Shown: piece after piece, positions 26,630 through 36,216 of the stretch
How the letters are laid out: every line of letters starts with the position of its first letter
How positions within the stretch are numbered: position 1 is the first letter of the stretch
Assembly (NCBI GenBank): GCA_016703005.1
Contig: JADJCX010000016.1
Coordinates: 1-64,000, forward strand
DNA length: 64,000 nucleotides
From: Flavobacteriales bacterium
GTDB taxonomy: Bacteria; Bacteroidota; Bacteroidia; Flavobacteriales_F; PHOS-HE28
Direction of reading: 5' to 3'
Translations under genes and position numbers: made by a program
Notes under the pieces: model-generated
The model's database searches: none
Told to the model about the DNA's origin: nothing
The model's input: only the letters and a program-made list of their open reading frames with translations

Positions 26630-27568
26630 ATGAAAGTAACAGTGGTAGGTGCCGGTAACGTGGGCGCAACATGTGCCGAGGTGGTGGCCCGGTGGGAATT
26701 GGCCAACGAGGTTGTGGTTCTGGACATCAAGGAGAACTTCGCGGAGGGCAAGGCGCTGGACATTTGGCAAACGGCCCCCTTGCACTTGTTCGACAGCCGG
26801 TTGATCGGTAGCACGAACGATTACGCCAAGACCGCCAACAGCGATGTGGTGGTGATCACCAGCGGGTTGCCCCGCAAGCCGGGCATGAGCCGCGACGACC
26901 TGATCGCCACGAATGCCGCGATCGTGAAGAGCGTTACGGAGAACGTGGTGAAGCACAGCCCGAATGCGATCATCATAGTCGTGAGCAATCCGCTGGATGT
27001 GATGAGCTACTGCGCATTCATCAACAGCAAGTTTCCTGCGAACCGTGTTATCGGTATGGCGGGTATCCTGGATACTGCCCGTTACCGCGCTTTCCTGGCG
27101 ACCGAATTGAACGTGAGCCCGAAGGACATCCAAGCGGTGCTGATGGGTGGCCACGGCGATACCATGGTGCCCCTGCCGCGCTACACCACCGTTGGCGGTA
27201 TCCCTGTTACCGAACTCATCTCGAAGGAGCGACTGGACGCGATCGTTGACCGCACGAAGAAGGGTGGGGGCGAGATCGTGAATCTGCTCGGTACTTCAGC
27301 ATGGTACGCACCGGGCACCGCTGCGGCGCAAATGGTGGAAGCCATCGTGCGCGACCAGAAGCGTGTGTTCCCTTGCTGCGTATGGCTGCAGGGCGAGTAC
27401 GGCCTGAAGGACATCTACATGGGCGCGCCGGTAGTACTCGGTCGCAAGGGCGTTGAGCGCATCATCGAATTGAAGCTGAACAAGGAAGAGCAGGAGCTCT
27501 GCAACGCCAGCGCCAAGGCCGTGAAGGAGGTGATGGATGTGTTGGACAAGATGAACGTGCCGGCGTAG
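26630..27568 (+). CDS. mdh: Malate dehydrogenase
   Basis: The protein is 312 residues, LDH-like type. It interconverts malate and oxaloacetate with NAD in the TCA cycle. The nucleotide-binding motif GAGNVG is at residues 7-12 and Asp32 follows strand 2, which indicates NAD preference. Arg82 and Arg88 (GLPRKPGMSRDDL), Asp148/Arg151 (GILDTARYR) and catalytic His175 (MGGHGDTMVP) are all present. An Arg rather than a Gln in the mobile loop supports malate over lactate. The gene stands alone, with a terminator downstream. Confidence 0.95.
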   Translation: MKVTVVGAGNVGATCAEVVARWELANEVVVLDIKENFAEGKALDIWQTAPLHLFDSRLIGSTNDYAKTANSDVVVITSGLPRKPGMSRDDLIATNAAIVKSVTENVVKHSPNAIIIVVSNPLDVMSYCAFINSKFPANRVIGMAGILDTARYRAFLATELNVSPKDIQAVLMGGHGDTMVPLPRYTTVGGIPVTELISKERLDAIVDRTKKGGGEIVNLLGTSAWYAPGTAAAQMVEAIVRDQKRVFPCCVWLQGEYGLKDIYMGAPVVLGRKGVERIIELKLNKEEQELCNASAKAVKEVMDVLDKMNVPA

Positions 27569-27605
27569 GGACTTTGGCGTAGGGCAGAGTGCACACGGAA
27601 TTATC

Positions 27606-27629
27606 GAAGGCGCCTGAGAGGGCGCCTTC
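27606..27629 (+). terminator. Hairpin terminator of mdh
   Basis: A perfect 9-bp stem (GAAGGCGCC with GGCGCCTTC) around a 6-nt loop lies 38 bp past the mdh stop. The T tract is poor (ACTTTAAT). Confidence 0.65.
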
Positions 27630-27750
27630 ACTTTAATGATGAGTGAGGGCTTTGGTCAGATGGAAAGGTCTTGGCACCAAGAACGCGACAAGTCACTTTC
27701 GGTTGCGCTCGACCCGAAAGTAAAAGGCTGTCCTCGTTCCATTGAAGCCT

Positions 27751-30015
27751 TTACTTCTTCACGACCAATCGTTCCACTGCGAGAACATTTTGGCCGCTCA
27801 CTTCAACCAGGTACACTCCGGTGCCAAGTGCCTCGGTTCCGATCATTGTGTTCTGCGCGGTCATCGGCACGCGCATGACCTCCTGTCCGAGAGCGTTCAA
27901 GATGCGCACTTGCATTCCAGCCCGCCATTCAGCGCCCATGCTCACGATCACTTGTGTGCTCGAAGGATTCGGGGCGATGGAGAACAACGCCCCAGGTACC
28001 GCGGTGCCAACACTTTGCGTGAAGTCGTTCATGTAGAAGCTCACGCCGCCGCGGTAGTTGCCAACAACGCCATCCAAGTCGCCGTCGGCGTTAAAGTCAT
28101 ATAGCGCAACCGCCGTGCGTTTGCCCGTGCGGATCGACTGGAAAGTGCTATCGATGAGCGTGAAAGTACCCGTGAGGTTGCCATCGATGTTGCCATAGTG
28201 ATGCAGCCAACCGCTCTCACTTCCGATCACCAATTCGCGCTCTCCCAAGTTGTTGAAGAAGGCGAACGGGGTTGAATAGCCGGTGACATTCCACCATTCA
28301 GCCACATCGAGCCCTCCCAGCGAATCGTTCTCCAGTGTCCACTCCGCAACAGCGGCCGTGCCCGTATTGTGGTAATAGCCGAGGTTGCCGTTCCGCTCAC
28401 CCACGGTGAGGTCCAGCAGTCCATCACCATCCATATCGAACAGCACGGGTGTCGCGAATTGGCCCACATCGATAGTGATGTTGCCCGCATCGGTAATGTT
28501 CGGACTGAGCAACTGGAAGTCGGCCACCGGCCCAGTGCTGATGTTCTGGAAACGATGCATTCTTCCTTGCAGGTCGCCGATGATCAAGTCCTTGTCACCA
28601 TCGCCGTCCAGATCGCCGAAGGCGGGGTACATGGCCATGCCAATGCCACTGCTGCTCAGGTTCTCATAATCGCGGTTGACCAATGTGAACTCCGGCTGCG
28701 TTGCGGATCCGGTATTCTCGAACAGTGCCAGTTTGCAGGGATAGTTGCCACCAGCTACAAAGTACCCGAAGTTCGCTACGATCAGGTCCATCAGCCCGTC
28801 GCTGTTGTGATCGAACAACACCGGATAAGCGCCTTCGCCCAAGTCGATCATGTCCTGCTGGAAAATATTGTTCTGCTGAAAGTCGAACACCGGCGCGGCG
28901 TCCGTACCGACGTTCAGGTAATACCAAAAGCTGGTGAAGTTCTCGCTCAACGACCCTGCATTCGGGCTGGCCAGTAGATCACGCTTGCCATCGTTGTTCA
29001 CATCCACATAGAAAGAGCCCGCGAATATTTGTGAGTCGTATGGCACGTCGTACACCGGGAACAACGTGTCCTGCGAAGCCATGTGGTTCGCATTGGGCGT
29101 GCCATCGTTCCACAGGCCAACGATGTACGGATAACTGATGTCGCCGAGAAGAAGGTCCATCGCCTCGTTCGCATCCAGATCAAGAACGCATATGGTGCTA
29201 CCTGCATGTGCGCGGTCATCAAACGAACGCTCCAACGGTGTCATGTTGTAAAGGTCAAGGGTCAGGTTCTGGATGTCGTTCCCGAACTCAGGGTTGGGAA
29301 CGTTGTTGGTACAGGTATCATCCAGGTGGATGGCGTTGGTATTGAAATTCTCACTGAAATACCCGAAACAGCGGTTGGCTACTTCGTACACTAAACTGTC
29401 GCAGGTCCCGTAGAGTTCCATGCTCAGGTTCTTGTGGTACTCCACGAACGCACCGAAAATGGAGAAGGTAAGGATGTCCAGATCGCCATCGCCGTCGATA
29501 TCGGCCATATCCGGAAGGTCCACCGATGTGATGTAGAGGTTGGCATCCGTGGGTACATAGTTGCTGCGCACAAGTGTGTCCATGAGGACAAAGGCAGGGT
29601 TACCGGGGGTGCTTATGTTCTTGAATATCCTCGCCCCGCCCAATGAGTAGGTGAAAATGTCGGCTTTGCCATCGCAGTTATAGTCACGGGCCAGGGCCCA
29701 ATCATGCAGTTCGTTGAAGGGGTAAACGTTGTCGAAGTCCTGCGTGTGGGTGTAGTCCACCGTGTTCGGGGTGCCGCCGTTCAAGAGCGTTACCACCTTA
29801 TCGCCGCTGCGGTCGAAAATGAACAGATCGTCGTCGCCATCCTGATCAATGTCCATGGGGCTTACTTGACAGAAGTTCAATCCGCCGCCCCACGCCATGT
29901 CGAAGGCGGTTCCGTTCTCGGTTACCGGGATACTCCCGTTGGGCACCAAGTCGAATTGCGCGCTGAGCGCAGCAGGGATCGAAAGCGAGATCAGAAGGGC
30001 AAGAACGTTTTTCAT
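27751..30015 (-). CDS. Secreted VCBS/FG-GAP repeat protein with T9SS sorting domain
   Basis: The protein is 754 residues with a signal peptide (MKNVLALLISLSIPAALSAQ). The body has repeated Ca-binding loops of the DxDGDGDxDL type (DIDQDGDDDLFIFD, DIDGDGDLDILTF, DLDGDGDKDLIIGD, DMDGDGLLDLTVGE, DFNADGDLDGVVG), which form FG-GAP/VCBS beta-propeller blades. The C-terminus has the T9SS type A pattern (IAPNPSSTQVIVSM ... GVYLVEVSGQ...LVVKK). Such proteins are exported and often bind ligands or surfaces; no enzyme active site is visible. It has its own promoter region shared with divergent secDF. Confidence 0.88.
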   Translation of the reverse strand: MKNVLALLISLSIPAALSAQFDLVPNGSIPVTENGTAFDMAWGGGLNFCQVSPMDIDQDGDDDLFIFDRSGDKVVTLLNGGTPNTVDYTHTQDFDNVYPFNELHDWALARDYNCDGKADIFTYSLGGARIFKNISTPGNPAFVLMDTLVRSNYVPTDANLYITSVDLPDMADIDGDGDLDILTFSIFGAFVEYHKNLSMELYGTCDSLVYEVANRCFGYFSENFNTNAIHLDDTCTNNVPNPEFGNDIQNLTLDLYNMTPLERSFDDRAHAGSTICVLDLDANEAMDLLLGDISYPYIVGLWNDGTPNANHMASQDTLFPVYDVPYDSQIFAGSFYVDVNNDGKRDLLASPNAGSLSENFTSFWYYLNVGTDAAPVFDFQQNNIFQQDMIDLGEGAYPVLFDHNSDGLMDLIVANFGYFVAGGNYPCKLALFENTGSATQPEFTLVNRDYENLSSSGIGMAMYPAFGDLDGDGDKDLIIGDLQGRMHRFQNISTGPVADFQLLSPNITDAGNITIDVGQFATPVLFDMDGDGLLDLTVGERNGNLGYYHNTGTAAVAEWTLENDSLGGLDVAEWWNVTGYSTPFAFFNNLGERELVIGSESGWLHHYGNIDGNLTGTFTLIDSTFQSIRTGKRTAVALYDFNADGDLDGVVGNYRGGVSFYMNDFTQSVGTAVPGALFSIAPNPSSTQVIVSMGAEWRAGMQVRILNALGQEVMRVPMTAQNTMIGTEALGTGVYLVEVSGQNVLAVERLVVKK

Positions 30016-30157
30016 GGTAAAGTGTGGACGCTAACTGCAACGTGATCGTTGCTTTGTTAATGGCGGCCAAAGCTATGTCCGGTGGATGTCCCGCAGGCCG
30101 TATTCGACATGTGCAGAAGCCGTATGGGCCATGCCTTCGGCCGCATGGGCACGTTTC

Positions 30158-30165
30158 TATATTTG
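30158..30165 (+). promoter_or_regulatory. Candidate -7 box TATATTTG upstream of secDF
   Basis: TATATTTG fits the Bacteroidota consensus TAnnTTTG. A TTC, a near match to the -33 TTG, lies 19 bp upstream. The transcription start would fall near 30172 and the secDF ATG is at 30195. Confidence 0.6.
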
Positions 30166-30194
30166 CCGCCCCATTTTACGAACCCCTATCGGTC

Positions 30195-33100
30195 ATGCAG
30201 AACAGAGGAGCGCTTTGGATATTTACCATCCTATTGGCGCTGGCGTGCTTGTGGCAACTGAGTTTCTCTTGGTTCACAGGCCGCGTTGAGGACAATGCGA
30301 AGGTCGAGACGGCACCTGGCACTTATCTGTGGGATTCGGCCGTAGCTGCTAAAGGAGCCGCTAGTGCCATCGATACGGCGAAGCTGTTGCTGGAGCTGGA
30401 GAACCGCTACATCCGTGATCATGCGAACGATGTGGTCTATCCCGTCATGGGCTTCACCTATGCCCAGTGCAAGGAGAAGGAGATGAACCTAGGTCTTGAC
30501 CTCCGCGGCGGTATGGCCGTTACGCTGGAGGTGAGCATTCCTGAGCTGGTGGTCGCTTTGAGCGATGAAAGCGATGACCCGGCTTTCAACACGGCGATTG
30601 CCGCAGCGCGCAAAGCGCAGTTGTCGAGCACTAAGGACTTCATCAGCCTCTTCGATGAGGAGTACCGGAAGGCCGACCCTAACGGTCGTCTTTCTGCGAT
30701 ATTCAGCACGGGCGAGAACGAGGGCATGTTCGGCCAGGATGATGATAATGCGGAGATCATTGCGTCCCTGAAAGTCCAGGCTAAAGCCGCGTTGGACAAC
30801 ACGGAGAGGATCCTCCGTACCCGTATCGACAAATTCGGAGTTAGTCAGCCGAGCATCCAGAAGCAGCAGTTCTCCGGCCGGATCCAGATCGAACTGCCAG
30901 GGGTAAAGGACAAGGAACGCGTGCGGAAGGTGCTGCAAAGCACGGCCAACCTTGAGTTCTGGGAAATGTACCTCAACACCCCGGAGACCTTTGAGTTCCT
31001 GAAAACCGCGAACAGCAGCTTGAGCGCAGCGCTTTTTCCAGAGCTTGCTGACACATTAGCAGCTGATACCGTGGTTGCCGATACGGCGGTCGCGGATGGG
31101 GGAGCGGTGGTTCCTCCCGATACATCAGCCATGGCTGTCGTTGATAGTAACGCTTCGGACACCAATGCCGTTGCCGATCAACTGGCGGATGGCGATACGA
31201 CTACGGACGATGGAAACGGTGGGGAGCCCACCGAAGAGGAACGCCGGAAGTACCGTATGGAGAATCCGCTCATGAGCGTGTTGAACCCTTATATCGACGG
31301 TGAGCGCCGTTTCGTACCCGGAGCTGTTATTGGCGTTTCACTATTGGCCGATACGCCTGCGGTGAACACTTACCTGCAAACACCGGCGGTGCAAAGGAGC
31401 CTGCCGTCGAACATGCGTTTGGCGTGGGCCGCAAAGTCACGGAACGTGAACGGCGTGACCTTGTTGGATATGTATGCGCTCCGTCTTACGAGCGATGGAA
31501 AACCCCGTGTGGATGGGAAGGTCATCGTGAACGCCTATCAGGACTTCGATAACACCGGTGGTGTTATCGTGAGCATGTCGATGAACAGCGAAGGGGCTGA
31601 GAATTGGCGCCGTATGACGGCCGACAACATCCAGAAACCGGTGGCTGTGGTATTGGACAATTTGGTCTACAGTGCCCCGAACGTCAACGAGGAGATCGGT
31701 GGCGGGAGCAGCCGGATCACCATGGGCGGTGGCAACGACATTCAGGCGAACATTACGGAAGCCACGGACTTGGCCACCATCCTGAAAGCCGGCGCTTTGC
31801 CCGCACCAGCGCGGATCATCGATGAAACAGTGGTGGGTGCTTCGATCGGCGAAGACAACGTGCAGGGTGGACTGTGGAGCTTCGCTATCGCGATCATCGT
31901 GGTGCTCATCGTGATGATCCTCTATTACGCTCGGGCTGGTTGGATCGCCGATATCGCTTTGCTGTGCAACGTCTTCTTCCTCCTCGGTACCATGGCTAGT
32001 GTTGGCGCTACGCTTACGTTGCCCGGTATTGCGGGTATCGTGCTCACGATCGGTATGGCCGTGGATGCGAACGTGCTGATCAACGAACGGATCAGGGAAG
32101 AGCTGAAAGCGGGCAAGATGCTCAAGAGCGCGGTGGACTTGGGGTACAAGGGAGCCCTCAGCGCCATCATCGATTCGAACGTTACCACGTTCGTCACGGG
32201 CTTGATCCTGTTCTGGTTCGGTAGCGGTCCCATCAAGGGCTTCGCAACGACGCTGATGATCGGTATTGCAACGTCGTTGTTCACTGCCATTTTCATCAGT
32301 CGTTTGGTGATTTCGTGGCGCTTGGACCGCAACAAGGACATCAGCTTCTGGACCAACTGGAGCAAGAACATCTTCTCCAATACGAACATCGATTTCATGG
32401 GCAAGCGGAAGATGTTCTACATCATCAGCATCGTCCTCATCGCCGTCAGCATCGGCTCGATGGCTACCAAAGGCTTTAACTGGGGCGTTGATTTTACCGG
32501 TGGCCGCACCTACGTGGCCGAATTCGATAATGCCGTGGACGTGGACCAAGTGCGAAGCGCCATGGAACCGGTAGTAAAGACCGAGGCGGGCCGCCAATAC
32601 ACCATGAACGTTAAAACCTATGGCGGCGACAAGCGATTGAAGATCACCACGAACTACTTGATCGAGGATCCGATCCTGGGTTCTGATTCCATTGTACAGG
32701 CGCGTATATCAGATGGCCTTGCCAAAGTGGGTCCCTTCCATTTCGCGGACGAAACGCGCAAGGTGGATCCCACCATCAGCGATGATATCGTGAAGGGCGC
32801 CATCACTTCGGTGCTGATCTCCTTGGTGTTCATGTTCATATACATCGCCATACGGTTCAAAAACTGGCAGTATGGTGCTGGCGCCCTGCTCTCACTGATG
32901 CACGATACGATCATCGTACTCGGCCTGTACTCGCTGCTATGGGGCATTGTGGGATTCTCATTGGAGATCGACGAAGCATTCATCGCGGTCATCCTTACGG
33001 TCATCGGCTATTCGATCAACGATACCGTGGTCGTGTTCGACCGTATCCGTGAGTACCTGACGGATCACAAGCGCGAAGGCGTGGTCCAGGTATTCAACAA

Positions 33101-33323
33101 GGCCATGAACCTTACGCTGAGCCGCACCTTGATGACCGGTCTCAACGTGATGATCGTGTTGCTCATCATTTTCTTCATGGGTAGCGCTGCGATCAAGGGC
33201 TTCGTGTTCGGTCTCTTCGTCGGTATCGTAGTGGGTACGTACTCATCCATCTTCGTTGCCAGCGCTGTTGCGGTTGACTTCCTCAAGCGAAAGGAAGAGA
33301 AGCAGGTGGCCTTGGCTGCTTGA
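30195..33323 (+). CDS. secDF: Protein translocase SecDF, fused
   Basis: The protein is 1,042 residues and combines SecD and SecF, which use the proton gradient to pull proteins across the inner membrane after SecYEG. The start at 30195 (MQNRGALWIFTILL) gives the first membrane helix, so longer starts are rejected. SecD features include LGLDLRGGMAVTLEV, the P1 domain and five membrane helices, with GMAVDANVLINERIREEL. The SecF half begins near residue 740 with FNWGVDFTGGRTYVAEF and ends with the second RND-type helices (GYSINDTVVVFDRIREY). An Asp/Ala/Thr-rich insertion of about 70 residues lies in P1 (near 31045-31260). This machine feeds the many secreted proteins encoded here. Confidence 0.95.
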   Translation: MQNRGALWIFTILLALACLWQLSFSWFTGRVEDNAKVETAPGTYLWDSAVAAKGAASAIDTAKLLLELENRYIRDHANDVVYPVMGFTYAQCKEKEMNLGLDLRGGMAVTLEVSIPELVVALSDESDDPAFNTAIAAARKAQLSSTKDFISLFDEEYRKADPNGRLSAIFSTGENEGMFGQDDDNAEIIASLKVQAKAALDNTERILRTRIDKFGVSQPSIQKQQFSGRIQIELPGVKDKERVRKVLQSTANLEFWEMYLNTPETFEFLKTANSSLSAALFPELADTLAADTVVADTAVADGGAVVPPDTSAMAVVDSNASDTNAVADQLADGDTTTDDGNGGEPTEEERRKYRMENPLMSVLNPYIDGERRFVPGAVIGVSLLADTPAVNTYLQTPAVQRSLPSNMRLAWAAKSRNVNGVTLLDMYALRLTSDGKPRVDGKVIVNAYQDFDNTGGVIVSMSMNSEGAENWRRMTADNIQKPVAVVLDNLVYSAPNVNEEIGGGSSRITMGGGNDIQANITEATDLATILKAGALPAPARIIDETVVGASIGEDNVQGGLWSFAIAIIVVLIVMILYYARAGWIADIALLCNVFFLLGTMASVGATLTLPGIAGIVLTIGMAVDANVLINERIREELKAGKMLKSAVDLGYKGALSAIIDSNVTTFVTGLILFWFGSGPIKGFATTLMIGIATSLFTAIFISRLVISWRLDRNKDISFWTNWSKNIFSNTNIDFMGKRKMFYIISIVLIAVSIGSMATKGFNWGVDFTGGRTYVAEFDNAVDVDQVRSAMEPVVKTEAGRQYTMNVKTYGGDKRLKITTNYLIEDPILGSDSIVQARISDGLAKVGPFHFADETRKVDPTISDDIVKGAITSVLISLVFMFIYIAIRFKNWQYGAGALLSLMHDTIIVLGLYSLLWGIVGFSLEIDEAFIAVILTVIGYSINDTVVVFDRIREYLTDHKREGVVQVFNKAMNLTLSRTLMTGLNVMIVLLIIFFMGSAAIKGFVFGLFVGIVVGTYSSIFVASAVAVDFLKRKEEKQVALAA

Positions 33324-33345
33324 TAGTATGCTGGAGTATTCATTC

Positions 33346-33376
33346 AAAAGCCCCGTGGTCCATCCACGGGGCTTTT
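33346..33376 (+). terminator. Rho-independent terminator of secDF
   Basis: A perfect 13-bp stem (AAAAGCCCCGTGG with its complement) surrounds a 5-nt loop; the stem itself ends in four Ts. It is 23 bp past the secDF stop. Confidence 0.85.
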
Positions 33377-33465
33377 GCTTTCAAGAGATGCCTGCTGTTA
33401 TGCACCTTTGTCCCGTCACATTGTTCCCCTGAACAGCTGGACGATCCACACGATACTCGACATCA

Positions 33466-33804
33466 ATGACCCTGCTCTTCTTGGATATCAGCGGTGGCGA
33501 GATCCTGGTGATCTTGGTACTGGTGCTGTTGTTCTTCGGCAGCAAGGGTATACCCGACGTCGCTCGGACCCTCGGACGTACCATGCGACAATTGCGTGAT
33601 GCCAGCAATCAGGTGCAACGGGAGATCCAGAAGGAGACGAACGTTGTCAAACGGGGCTTCGACCAGCAGAAGGCCCAGTTCAGGATAGAGGAGCCTGAGC
33701 ATCGCAAGCCGTCGGTTCCCATTTCGTCCGCACCTGACCTGCCGAGTGTTAGGCAGCCGGGAGAGGAGCCCGGTCCGGGCGAGCAGAACGGTCCTGGGGC
33801 TTGA
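33466..33804 (+). CDS. tatA: Sec-independent protein translocase TatA/TatE family
   Basis: The protein is 112 residues. A short N-terminus is followed by a single membrane helix (EILVILVLVLLFFG) and the family's FGxK/P hinge (FFGSKGIPDVARTLGRTMRQ). An amphipathic helix and a hydrophilic Pro/Glu-rich tail follow. Such proteins form the pore of the twin-arginine system for folded proteins. TatB-type roles cannot be excluded. The secDF terminator lies between it and secDF, so it is probably transcribed separately. Confidence 0.88.
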   Translation: MTLLFLDISGGEILVILVLVLLFFGSKGIPDVARTLGRTMRQLRDASNQVQREIQKETNVVKRGFDQQKAQFRIEEPEHRKPSVPISSAPDLPSVRQPGEEPGPGEQNGPGA

Positions 33805-33879
33805 CCTCCACGTTGCAGCATCGAACCTGACCGAAGGGGGTAGGATGGTATTTTTTGGTTTTTTTCGTGCAGACCCCCA

Positions 33880-33901
33880 TTTTCAAACAGGTGTTTGAAA
33901 A
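33880..33901. promoter_or_regulatory. Perfect palindrome upstream of glnN
   Basis: Ten-base arms TTTTCAAACA and TGTTTGAAAA flank a GG spacer, a perfect 22-bp inverted repeat. It lies 17 bp upstream of the candidate -33 TTG (33918) and 71 bp before the ATG, where an activator or nitrogen regulator could bind. Confidence 0.55.
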
Positions 33902-33917
33902 GAAATGGAGCTGTTTC

Positions 33918-33949
33918 TTGAGACTACCCCCCTTCTGAAAATACATTCG
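33918..33949 (+). promoter_or_regulatory. Candidate promoter TTG-N21-TACATTCG for glnN
   Basis: A TTG at 33918-33920 and TACATTCG at 33942-33949 are separated by 21 bp. The -7 box deviates from TAnnTTTG by one T-to-C change. The glnN ATG is at 33972. Confidence 0.5.
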
Positions 33950-33971
33950 CGGCCAGAAAACACCATTTTTC

Positions 33972-36164
33972 ATGAGCGCCCCCCACCTGCGAGCCAAGGC
34001 CATGTCCGAAGTCATGAGCCGTCGCCCGAGACACTCCGAACCCCCTTCCTTGAAGATCAGTGATTTCTTCGGAAGCAGCGTATTCAATGAGGACGCCATG
34101 CGAATGTTCCTCACGGAGGACGCATACTATGCCGTACGGCAAGCGATCCATCAGGGGCAACGGATCGAGCGGAAGCTTGCGGACCAGGTCGCAAGTGGCA
34201 TGAAGGAATGGGCGTCCAGCAAGGGAGCAACTCACTACACGCATTGGTTTCAACCATTGACCGGTCTCAGTGCGGAGAAGCACGACGCCTTCTTCGAACC
34301 GATCGGTGGCGGTCGAAGCATTGAACGATTCGACGGTAGCATGCTCGTGCAGCAAGAGCCCGATGCCAGCAGCTTTCCCAATGGCGGTATCCGCAATACG
34401 TTCGAGGCCCGCGGTTACACGGCATGGGACCCGAGCAGCCCCGCCTTCATCATGGGGCGCACACTGTGTATCCCCACCATTTTCATCAGTTATACCGGGG
34501 AGGCCCTCGATTACAAGATGCCTCTTCTTCGGGCCATCCACGCCATCGACAAGGCCGCTACCACGGTGTGTCAGTACTTCGACAAGGACGTGAACAAGGT
34601 GATCGCGACCTTGGGTTGGGAGCAGGAGTACTTCCTCATCGACGAGGCACTTTACCATGCCCGCCCGGATATCATGATGACAGGCCGTGCGCTGTTCGGG
34701 CATAGCCCCGCAAAGGGCCAGCAATTGGAGGATCACTATTTCGGGGCGATACCCGAGCGCGCCCAGGCATTCATGCGCGATTTCGAGACCGAGGCACTCA
34801 AACTCGGTATTCCTGTGAAGACCCGTCACAACGAGGTGGCTCCGAACCAGTTTGAATGTGCTCCGGTTTTTGAAGAGTTGAACCTTGCTGTGGATCACAA
34901 CGTGTTGCTCATGGACGTTATGGAGCGCACGGCACGCAAGCACGACTTCCGTGTGCTGTTGCATGAAAAGCCATTTGCAGGTGTGAACGGCAGCGGTAAG
35001 CACAACAACTGGAGTTTGGCCACCAGCACGGGCAAGAACCTGCTGAAGCCGATGAAGACACCAAAGGAGAACCTTCAGTTCCTCACCTTCTTCATCAACA
35101 CCATCAAGGCTATCCACAGCCATGCCGATGTGCTTCGTGCCAGCATCGCCAGCGCGAATAACGATCACAGGCTCGGGGCAAATGAAGCACCACCGGCGAT
35201 CATCAGCGTGTTCATCGGCGACCATCTTGGGAAGCTCTTGGATGAACTCGAGCGCGATATCAAAGGCAAGATGACCGCCGAAGCCAAGACGGAGCTGAAG
35301 CTGAACATTGGGCGTATTCCGCAGATCATGCTGGATAATACCGACCGCAACCGTACGAGCCCGTTCGCCTTTACCGGGAACAAGTTCGAGTTCCGCGCAG
35401 TGGGCAGCAGCGCCAATTGTGCGGGGCCGATGACCGTGCTGAACACCATTGTTGCCAAGCAGCTGAACGATTTCGCGAAGGAAGTTGACGGGATGATCAA
35501 GAAGGGTGTGAAGAAGGACGACGCAATTCTGCAGGTCCTACGCGACCTGATCGTAAGCAGTAAAAGCATTCGTTTCGAAGGCAATGGCTACGGTGATGAG
35601 TGGGTGAAGGAAGCCGAGAAACGAGGTTTGTCGAACATCAAGGACACTCCTCGCGCTCTGGATGTTTGGAGCCGGAAGGAGACAATGAAGCTTTTCGGCG
35701 AAATGGATGTGCTGAGCGCGGTTGAACTGGAGGCGAGGCATGAGATCGAACTACACAGCTACATGCTGAAGATCCAGATCGAGAGCAGGGTATGCGGCGA
35801 TCTGGCACAGAATCATATCGTGCCTACGGCTATTACCTACCAGAACCGCCTGATCGAGAATGTGCGTGGGTTGCGCGATGTCCTCGGGGTGGAAAAGGCC
35901 AAAAAGGCGGCCGCCACGCAAGTGAAGCTGATCGAGGAGATGAGCGACCACATTGGAAGCATCATGACGTTGACCGAGGATATGATCGAGGCGCGCAAGA
36001 AAGCCAATGGGATCGAGGAGAGCCGTGCAAAGGCCATTGCCTACTGCGACACTGTGAAACCTTATCTCGACCAGATCCGCAACCACAGTGATAAGCTCGA
36101 ATTGCTTGTTGATGATGAGCTTTGGCAACTACCGAAATTGCGCGAAGTGCTCTTTACGCGGTAG
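33972..36164 (+). CDS. glnN: Glutamine synthetase type III
   Basis: The protein is 730 residues, matching the large GSIII class typical of Bacteroidota (the class I enzymes are near 470). It makes glutamine from glutamate, ammonia and ATP. GSIII-type motifs are seen: the N-terminal beta-Grasp region (FGSSVFNEDAMRMFL), GATHYTHWFQPLTG, EKHDAFFEPIGGG, DGSMLVQQEPDASSFPNGG, LGWEQEYFLID, RHNEVAPNQFECAPVFEE and HEKPFAGVNGSGKHNNWSL. The C-terminus has helical stretches that dimerise rings in characterised members. It has its own promoter with an upstream palindrome and a terminator. Confidence 0.95.
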   Translation: MSAPHLRAKAMSEVMSRRPRHSEPPSLKISDFFGSSVFNEDAMRMFLTEDAYYAVRQAIHQGQRIERKLADQVASGMKEWASSKGATHYTHWFQPLTGLSAEKHDAFFEPIGGGRSIERFDGSMLVQQEPDASSFPNGGIRNTFEARGYTAWDPSSPAFIMGRTLCIPTIFISYTGEALDYKMPLLRAIHAIDKAATTVCQYFDKDVNKVIATLGWEQEYFLIDEALYHARPDIMMTGRALFGHSPAKGQQLEDHYFGAIPERAQAFMRDFETEALKLGIPVKTRHNEVAPNQFECAPVFEELNLAVDHNVLLMDVMERTARKHDFRVLLHEKPFAGVNGSGKHNNWSLATSTGKNLLKPMKTPKENLQFLTFFINTIKAIHSHADVLRASIASANNDHRLGANEAPPAIISVFIGDHLGKLLDELERDIKGKMTAEAKTELKLNIGRIPQIMLDNTDRNRTSPFAFTGNKFEFRAVGSSANCAGPMTVLNTIVAKQLNDFAKEVDGMIKKGVKKDDAILQVLRDLIVSSKSIRFEGNGYGDEWVKEAEKRGLSNIKDTPRALDVWSRKETMKLFGEMDVLSAVELEARHEIELHSYMLKIQIESRVCGDLAQNHIVPTAITYQNRLIENVRGLRDVLGVEKAKKAAATQVKLIEEMSDHIGSIMTLTEDMIEARKKANGIEESRAKAIAYCDTVKPYLDQIRNHSDKLELLVDDELWQLPKLREVLFTR

Positions 36165-36191
36165 TTGAACCTTAGCATTTCAGAAAGAATG

Positions 36192-36216
36192 GCCCGGGCC
36201 GTTTCCGGGCTTTTTT
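36192..36216 (+). terminator. Rho-independent terminator of glnN
   Basis: A short GCCCGG/CCGGGC stem with a 7-nt loop is followed by six Ts (36211-36216), 28 bp after the glnN stop. Confidence 0.75.

Noticed and set aside
31437..32597. Minus-strand 386-codon ORF within secDF
   Set aside because: It is antisense to a perfectly conserved gene, with His/Asp-rich shadow composition and no domain.
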